In this document: positions 61,411-64,000 of the stretch, piece by piece | Layout: each line of letters opens with the position of its first letter | Position numbering within the stretch: the stretch's first letter is position 1 | Assembly (NCBI RefSeq): GCF_002210295.1 | Contig: NZ_MWQH01000001.1 | Coordinates: forward strand, 124,001-188,000 | DNA: 64,000 bases | DNA from: Fibrobacter sp. UWB5 | Lineage (GTDB): Bacteria; Fibrobacterota; Fibrobacteria; Fibrobacterales; Fibrobacteraceae | Direction: 5' to 3' | Position numbers and translations under genes: made by a program | The notes under the pieces: model-generated | What the model was told of the DNA's origin: nothing | What the model saw: only the letters and a program-made list of their open reading frames with translations | Databases searched by the model: none

Positions 61411-61442
61411 TCGCATTGAAATTTATAAGGAGAGTGATTCAC

Positions 61443-62786
61443 ATGTCAATTAAAACATCGAAAAAGTCAAGTAAAATCTCAGCGGATGTTACGAATCCGG
61501 CAAATTGGAATTTCGGCACCAAGTGCCTGCAGGCGGGCTGGAAGCCGAAAGTGGGCGAGCCCCGCGTTTTGCCGATTTTCCAGTCAACCACTTACAAGTA
61601 CGAAGATGTTGACGAAGTAGAACGTCTTTTCGCCCTCAAGCAGTCGGGCAATAAGTATACGCGTACGGGCAACCCGACGGTAGCGGCTTTTGAAGCAAAA
61701 ATTACCGAGTTGGAAGGCGGCGTGGGCGCGGTCGCGACGGCTTCGGGACAGTCGGCCGTATTGCTCGCAATTTCGAATTTGGTGAAGGCGGGCGATCACA
61801 TTGTGGCTTCTAAGGCGGTGTATGGCGGAACCTACACGCTGCTTGATGTTCGACTTTCTAAGCTCGGTGTCGAAACGACTTTCATTGACCCGGAAGCGCC
61901 TATTGCAGAACTTCGTAAGGCTTTCCGCCCGAATACAAAATTGGTCTTCGGCGAAACCATTGGTAACCCGGCGCTTGGCGTTCTGGATTTCGAAAAGTTC
62001 TCGAAGCTTGCCAAGGAATTCGACGTGCCGTTCCTTGTGGACAACACTCTTGCAACGCCGTTCTTGGTGAAGCCCTTGAAGCATGGGGCGAATGTCGTCA
62101 TTCATTCTGCAACCAAGTACATTGACGGTCATGCCATCGCCTTGGGCGGTGTCGTGATTGACGGCGGCAATTACAACTGGAATAACGGAAAGTTCCCGGA
62201 TCTTGTCAATCCCGATGCGCAGTACGCAAACACTTCTTACACTGAAAAATTCGGCCGCGCTGCCTACATTGTCAAGGCCCGCGCCCAATTTTTGCGCGAT
62301 TTCGGTGCAGCCCAGAGCCCCTTCAACGCATTCCTTTTGAACTTGGGTCTTGAAACGCTCCATTTGCGTATGCCGCAACACAGTTCTAACGCCTTGGCCT
62401 TGGCGGAATACCTCTCCAAGCATCCGGCGGTAAACTGGGTCAACTATCCGGCGCTCAAATCTAGCCCGAACAGCAAGCGCATTCGCAAGTATTTCGATTA
62501 CCAGGGCGGAAGCGGCGTGCTGACCTTTGGCCTCAAGGGAGGCAAGGCTGCCATTCGCTCGTTCGTGAAGGCTTTGAAAGTCGCTGCCTTGGTGGTGCAT
62601 GTGGGTGATGCCCGCACAAGCGTGCTGCACCCGGCAACGAGTACGCATTCTCAGCTTTCGCCGAAGGATAGGCTTGCTGCAGGAATTCCTGACGACATGA
62701 TTCGCGTGTCCGTCGGTATCGAAGATCCGCGCGACATTATCGCCGATTTTGAACAGGCCATTAAGGCGAGTACAACAAAACATTAA
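61443..62786 (+). CDS. metY: O-acetylhomoserine sulfhydrylase (MetY family), copy 3
   Basis: The start at 61443 follows TAAGGAGAG. This 447-residue PLP enzyme has YTRTGNPTVAAFEAKITELEGG (72-93) and K225 in HSATKYIDGHAIALGG, with a 20-residue Lys/Ser-rich N-terminal extension. It is close to copy 1 at 19563 (shared GEPRVLPI(F/Y)QSTT(Y/F)KYE, FRPNTK, GLETLHLRMP). The reaction is O-acetylhomoserine plus sulfide or a thiol. It is followed by a binding protein after a 67-base gap. Confidence 0.92.
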   Translation: MSIKTSKKSSKISADVTNPANWNFGTKCLQAGWKPKVGEPRVLPIFQSTTYKYEDVDEVERLFALKQSGNKYTRTGNPTVAAFEAKITELEGGVGAVATASGQSAVLLAISNLVKAGDHIVASKAVYGGTYTLLDVRLSKLGVETTFIDPEAPIAELRKAFRPNTKLVFGETIGNPALGVLDFEKFSKLAKEFDVPFLVDNTLATPFLVKPLKHGANVVIHSATKYIDGHAIALGGVVIDGGNYNWNNGKFPDLVNPDAQYANTSYTEKFGRAAYIVKARAQFLRDFGAAQSPFNAFLLNLGLETLHLRMPQHSSNALALAEYLSKHPAVNWVNYPALKSSPNSKRIRKYFDYQGGSGVLTFGLKGGKAAIRSFVKALKVAALVVHVGDARTSVLHPATSTHSQLSPKDRLAAGIPDDMIRVSVGIEDPRDIIADFEQAIKASTTKH

Positions 62787-62797
62787 ACATCCTCATC

Positions 62798-62825
62798 GTG
62801 TCATCCTGAACGCAGTGAAGGATCT
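62798..62825. repeat. REP-like fragment
   Basis: GTGTCATCCTGAACGCAGTG followed by AAGGATCT, a form of the GTCATCCTGAGCG-type intergenic repeat common in many genomes. Confidence 0.45.
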
Positions 62826-62853
62826 AAAAAAAATTAATCATAGGAGATTTTAA

Positions 62854-63882
62854 ATGAAATTCATTCAAACATTACTATCGTTCGCAGCCATTTTCACTTT
62901 GGGCTTTGCACTCATCGCCTGCGAAGAAGAAAAATCCGAGAAGGCTGCCGCTACCAATGAACCCGCTTTTAAATACGGTTCTGTCGAAATTCCCGTTTCC
63001 GATGGAACCCTTTGCATTGCGCCGTTCTTTGTCGCCAAAGAAAAAGGCTTCTTCGCCAAGGAAGGTGTCGATGTGAAATTCGTGTCGGCGAATGCGGAAA
63101 CCCGCAAAATCGGCCTCAACAACGGAACCTATCCGATTACGAACTCCGACTTCGCCTTTTTCCAGTCCGTCGAAAATGGCGTGAACATCAAGGTGGTCGA
63201 AGGATTCCACGTCGGATGCATTCATTTGCTCGTCAAGAAGGGTTCGCCGATTCGTAGCGCTCAAGATTTAAAGGGCAAAAAGATTGCCGTGAACGCCATT
63301 GGCGCTACACCCCACCAAGCTGCGACTCTTTGGCTTGAAGCAAACGGCGTTTCTGCTATAAACGATGTTCAATTCTTACCCTATGCCGATGGCAACTTGG
63401 CGCTCGAAGCCTTGGAACGCGGACAGGTCGAAGCGGTTTCACTTTGGGACCCGCTGGGAAGCCTTGCCGCTGTTGACGGCCGCGCCGACGTACTGATGGA
63501 TTTGGCGACTGACCCTGTTTTTGCAGGCCGCTATTGCTGCTTCTATTATGTTTCGGGCATCCTTCTGGAAAAGGAACCAGAAAAGATCAAGGCTCTCCTC
63601 CGCGCTCTCGAACAGGCGCACACCTGGATCAGCGAACACCCGGAAGAAACCGTGGAACTCATGCAGGCAGGCAAGCACTCCGCTATCGAAGACAAGGAAT
63701 TCGCAACCGCACTCATCAAGTCGTATGAATACCAGTCCCCTGAACAAAAGGCAAAGAGTGGCCGCAACCTGAAAGCCGACTTGCACTACTTTGCAGACCT
63801 GCTGCATAAAGTCGGATACCTGCAGCTGAATGCCGACGAATTCACCGAAAAAATCTACCGCGAAGTCGACTGGAATAAGTAA
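62854..63882 (+). CDS. ABC transporter substrate-binding lipoprotein (NitT/TauT type), copy 2
   Basis: This 342-residue protein has a lipobox at LIAC (lipidated C23) and the same NitT/TauT-type pattern as copy 1: TLCIAPFFVAKEKGFFAKEGV, HVGCIHLLVKKGSPIRSAQDL and FAGRYCCFYYVSG. All three Cys sites are kept, supporting a shared ligand type. No permease or ATPase follows before a strong terminator, so it may feed the transporter at 54-56 kb or be a sensor (inference). AGGAG precedes the ATG. Confidence 0.85.
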   Translation: MKFIQTLLSFAAIFTLGFALIACEEEKSEKAAATNEPAFKYGSVEIPVSDGTLCIAPFFVAKEKGFFAKEGVDVKFVSANAETRKIGLNNGTYPITNSDFAFFQSVENGVNIKVVEGFHVGCIHLLVKKGSPIRSAQDLKGKKIAVNAIGATPHQAATLWLEANGVSAINDVQFLPYADGNLALEALERGQVEAVSLWDPLGSLAAVDGRADVLMDLATDPVFAGRYCCFYYVSGILLEKEPEKIKALLRALEQAHTWISEHPEETVELMQAGKHSAIEDKEFATALIKSYEYQSPEQKAKSGRNLKADLHYFADLLHKVGYLQLNADEFTEKIYREVDWNK

Positions 63883-63928
63883 TAATTTGTACTCCTAAAT
63901 TCCTGTGCACTACTCTCCGCGCAGGGAC

Positions 63929-63962
63929 CCCTCGGCAACACATGTTGCCGAGGGTGTTTTTT
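63929..63962 (+). terminator. Terminator of the second binding-protein gene
   Basis: CCCTCGGCAACA (63929-63940), CA, TGTTGCCGAGGG (63943-63954), then T run. Confidence 0.95.
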
Positions 63963-64000
63963 ATGTATGGGGCGTAGGTGTGTGGGCCATAATAAAAAGG

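Overview
The window looks like chromosomal DNA of a Fibrobacter-type bacterium (phylum Fibrobacterota). Three things point there: a lipoprotein with two FISUMP domains (Fibrobacter succinogenes major paralogous domain) and a Ser-rich linker, a fibro-slime-domain surface protein, and large secreted proteins ending in a T9SS-like C-terminal domain. No rRNA, tRNA, CRISPR, transposase, integrase or phage gene was recognised. Most of the window is ordinary chromosome with a few accessory-looking modules.

Layout. 1-9.4 kb: 3' end of an EF-G-family GTPase, a sigma-like regulator with a double-AAA ATPase, a DUF58 protein, NhaA with a GIY-YIG protein, a repeat-type helical protein and a TSUP exporter. 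9.4-18.4 kb: a serine hydrolase, then five overlapping genes: two hybrid sensor proteins flanking a BMP-type binding protein, then a NUDIX hydrolase and a patatin. Both sensors lack the phospho-accepting histidine of the kinase core. 18.4-24 kb: EamA exporter, metY, leuS. 24-30 kb: FISUMP lipoprotein, BASS transporter, pgi, and a two-gene alarmone pair (HD hydrolase plus RelA/SpoT-type synthetase). 30-34.4 kb: an ECF sigma/anti-sigma/Cys-His-rich periplasmic module and DUF1538 with two PII-like proteins. 34.5-49.7 kb: a spermidine-synthase-like membrane fusion, secreted surface proteins, two outer-membrane barrels, an ABC-F protein, ackA, PAP2 and a histidine phosphatase.

49.7-63.9 kb is a sulfur island: mccB-mccA, an AhpD-like protein, a sulfonate/taurine-type ABC transporter, a taurine-pyruvate-aminotransferase-like enzyme, two metY genes, a DUF4418/MacB-like ABC system and a second binding protein. 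Six promoters here share one architecture: an inverted repeat close to GTTATA-N9-TATAAC, then GTAT exactly 21 bases after the ATAAY of the right arm. In four of them a TTGGAC-like -35 overlaps GTAT and an 18-base spacer leads to the -10. A seventh inverted repeat lies upstream of metY at 19.4 kb. The spacing suggests one LysR-type activator acting on a sulfur regulon; no such regulator is encoded in the window.

The mccB-mccA operon also has a leader of its own: a 20-codon peptide gene with four Cys codons in a row, a fifth Cys and several Met codons, followed by an intrinsic terminator. This is the classic layout of a ribosome-mediated attenuator, here apparently reading sulfur amino acid supply.

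Several genes without a Shine-Dalgarno have a TATATT-like -10 only 6-8 bases before the start codon, which suggests frequent leaderless transcription. All functional calls rest on reading motifs by eye; no database search was run.
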